From: Limosilactobacillus caccae
Lineage (GTDB): Bacteria; Bacillota; Bacilli; Lactobacillales; Lactobacillaceae
Assembly: GCF_900156885.1 (NCBI RefSeq)
Contig: NZ_FTOY01000011.1
Span: 548,501-612,500, forward strand
Direction of reading: 5' to 3'
Length of the DNA stretch: 64,000 nucleotides
The position numbers were made by a program, and so were the translations under genes. Under the pieces are notes generated by a model. It was not told the DNA's origin, ran no database searches, and was given only the letters and a program-made list of their open reading frames with translations. This document shows positions 63,246 through 64,000 of the stretch, piece by piece (the stretch's first letter is position 1; every line of letters begins with the position of its first letter).

Positions 63246-64000
63246 ATGGCGAAAATTAACCGTGACGAATATATCTCTCAACTACGTGAACGCTGGAATA
63301 ATATGACGATCACCAGTGACCCGATGTTTGGCCTGGTGATGGAAAACAAGAAAATATGCCTACAACTAATTCAGCGAGCGCTGCCGCACCTAGCAATCAA
63401 AGAGCTAGCCGATATCACGACCCAAAAAGAGATCCGGGCAGTTGCGGCCAGGAACATCGTCTATGATGTCTATGTTAAAGATCACGCGGGCAGGGTCTTT
63501 ATTATTGAAATGCAAATGGCCGACCAGCATAACTTGCCCTACCGCTTGCGTTATTATCTCGGGCAAGCTGACCAGGAATTATTGAACCCAACCGATGATT
63601 ACCGCATTTTGGCAAAGTACCCAACATATGCCCTAATGTTTTGTAATTTTGACTACTTTGGGCGCGGCTGGGCCCGTTATGAGTTTAAGATGGCTTGCAC
63701 CCGTGATCCCCACCTCCTCTTTGGCGATGACCGCACCGTAACCATCTTTAATGCTAAAGCGAAAAGTTTCCTAAAAGATGATGAACCGATTAAAAGTTTC
63801 CTTGCCTTAATGCGCAATCACGTGGACAATAAAAGTAGGTTCATTAACAATATTCAAGACGAAGTTAGCAGGATAAAACACAATCCGGAAAGGAGACGGA
63901 ACTTTATGAAATTTGAAACACTATTAGCAGACGCACGGTACGACGGCCGTCAAGAAGGACTTAAAGAAGGGCTACAGGAAGGAATTCAAAACTTTATCCA
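63246..64000 (+). CDS. Rpn/PD-(D/E)XK-family nuclease (transposase-like), 3' end outside window
   Basis: At least 251 codons, running off the window. ATG at 63246 with TTAAGGAG upstream. Contains SDPMFGLVMENKKICLQL, typical of the Rpn/transposase_31 family, and the nuclease core YDVYVKD with IIEMQMA (the D...ExQ pattern), then a C-terminal tail of repeats such as RQEGLKEGLQEG that is characteristic. Rpn proteins cut DNA and promote RecA-independent recombination in E. coli; in lactobacilli they occur in many copies. Confidence 0.88.
   Translation, partial: MAKINRDEYISQLRERWNNMTITSDPMFGLVMENKKICLQLIQRALPHLAIKELADITTQKEIRAVAARNIVYDVYVKDHAGRVFIIEMQMADQHNLPYRLRYYLGQADQELLNPTDDYRILAKYPTYALMFCNFDYFGRGWARYEFKMACTRDPHLLFGDDRTVTIFNAKAKSFLKDDEPIKSFLALMRNHVDNKSRFINNIQDEVSRIKHNPERRRNFMKFETLLADARYDGRQEGLKEGLQEGIQNFI

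Overview
The window looks like a chromosomal segment of a heterofermentative lactic acid bacterium, most likely a Limosilactobacillus or close relative. This is inferred from the mevalonate genes (mvk-mvaD-mvaK2 plus type 2 IPP isomerase), the SufCDSUB operon, the GH36/ScrK sugar genes, the AGGAGG-type ribosome binding sites and an Rpn-like nuclease with an EG-repeat tail. No rRNA or tRNA gene was seen. Housekeeping genes are moderately GC-rich, while two islands are clearly AT-richer: the CRISPR-Cas locus (about 30.1-41.0 kb) and the restriction-modification locus (about 54.9-61.5 kb).

Layout. 0-6.7 kb: end of a class A penicillin-binding protein, a DMT exporter, then dnaD, a ypmB-like gene and dinG on the minus strand. 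6.9-11.6 kb: isoprenoid precursor genes on the plus strand. 11.7-16.0 kb: an alpha-galactosidase, a LacI regulator and a fructokinase, with three identical TAAACGTTTA operators in the two intergenic regions, so the three genes probably form one alpha-galactoside regulon. 16.1-21.0 kb: an SPFH protein, RsmF-like methyltransferase, HAD phosphatase, a tiny cytochrome b5-domain protein, a two-hairpin small RNA candidate and an Rgg-like regulator. 21.1-26.6 kb: the suf operon sufC-D-S-U-B-sufT (minus). 26.8-29.2 kb: feoA-feoB and a Cys-rich accessory peptide. 29.2-30.1 kb: a lipoprotein.

30.7-41.0 kb holds a complete type I-B (Cst1/Cst2, Tneap-like) CRISPR-Cas system transcribed leftward: cas6-cas8b1-cas7-cas5-cas3-cas4-cas1-cas2, then leader and an array of 24 good repeats with a decaying distal end. 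Directly upstream of cas6 is a solitary degenerate repeat placed just downstream of an extended -10 promoter, the layout expected for a crRNA-like regulatory RNA.

41.0-50.0 kb: an LPXTG-anchored 5'-nucleotidase, a nicotinamidase-like hydrolase, sbcC-sbcD, a PHP phosphatase and two very small membrane proteins. 50.1-52.4 kb: a PLD-nuclease/P-loop ATPase fusion whose promoter contains a near-perfect LexA (SOS) box, a candidate uncharacterised defence or repair gene. 52.6-54.9 kb: acetyltransferase, lipoprotein, ADP-ribosylglycohydrolase. 54.9-61.4 kb: an unusual restriction locus (1472-aa helicase-methylase, Mrr-type nuclease, 233-aa methylase-like protein) with truncated gene scraps on both sides. 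61.8-64.0 kb: a membrane protein and the start of an Rpn-family nuclease.

The most unexpected signals are: (1) the crRNA-like unit before cas6; (2) a 32-bp bipartite element, AAAAGTGCA-N9-TTTTTACGTATATA, present with fixed spacing before sbcDC, before the Rpn gene and before a gene remnant; its right half resembles a streptococcal com-box; and (3) the SOS-box-controlled PLD-ATPase.
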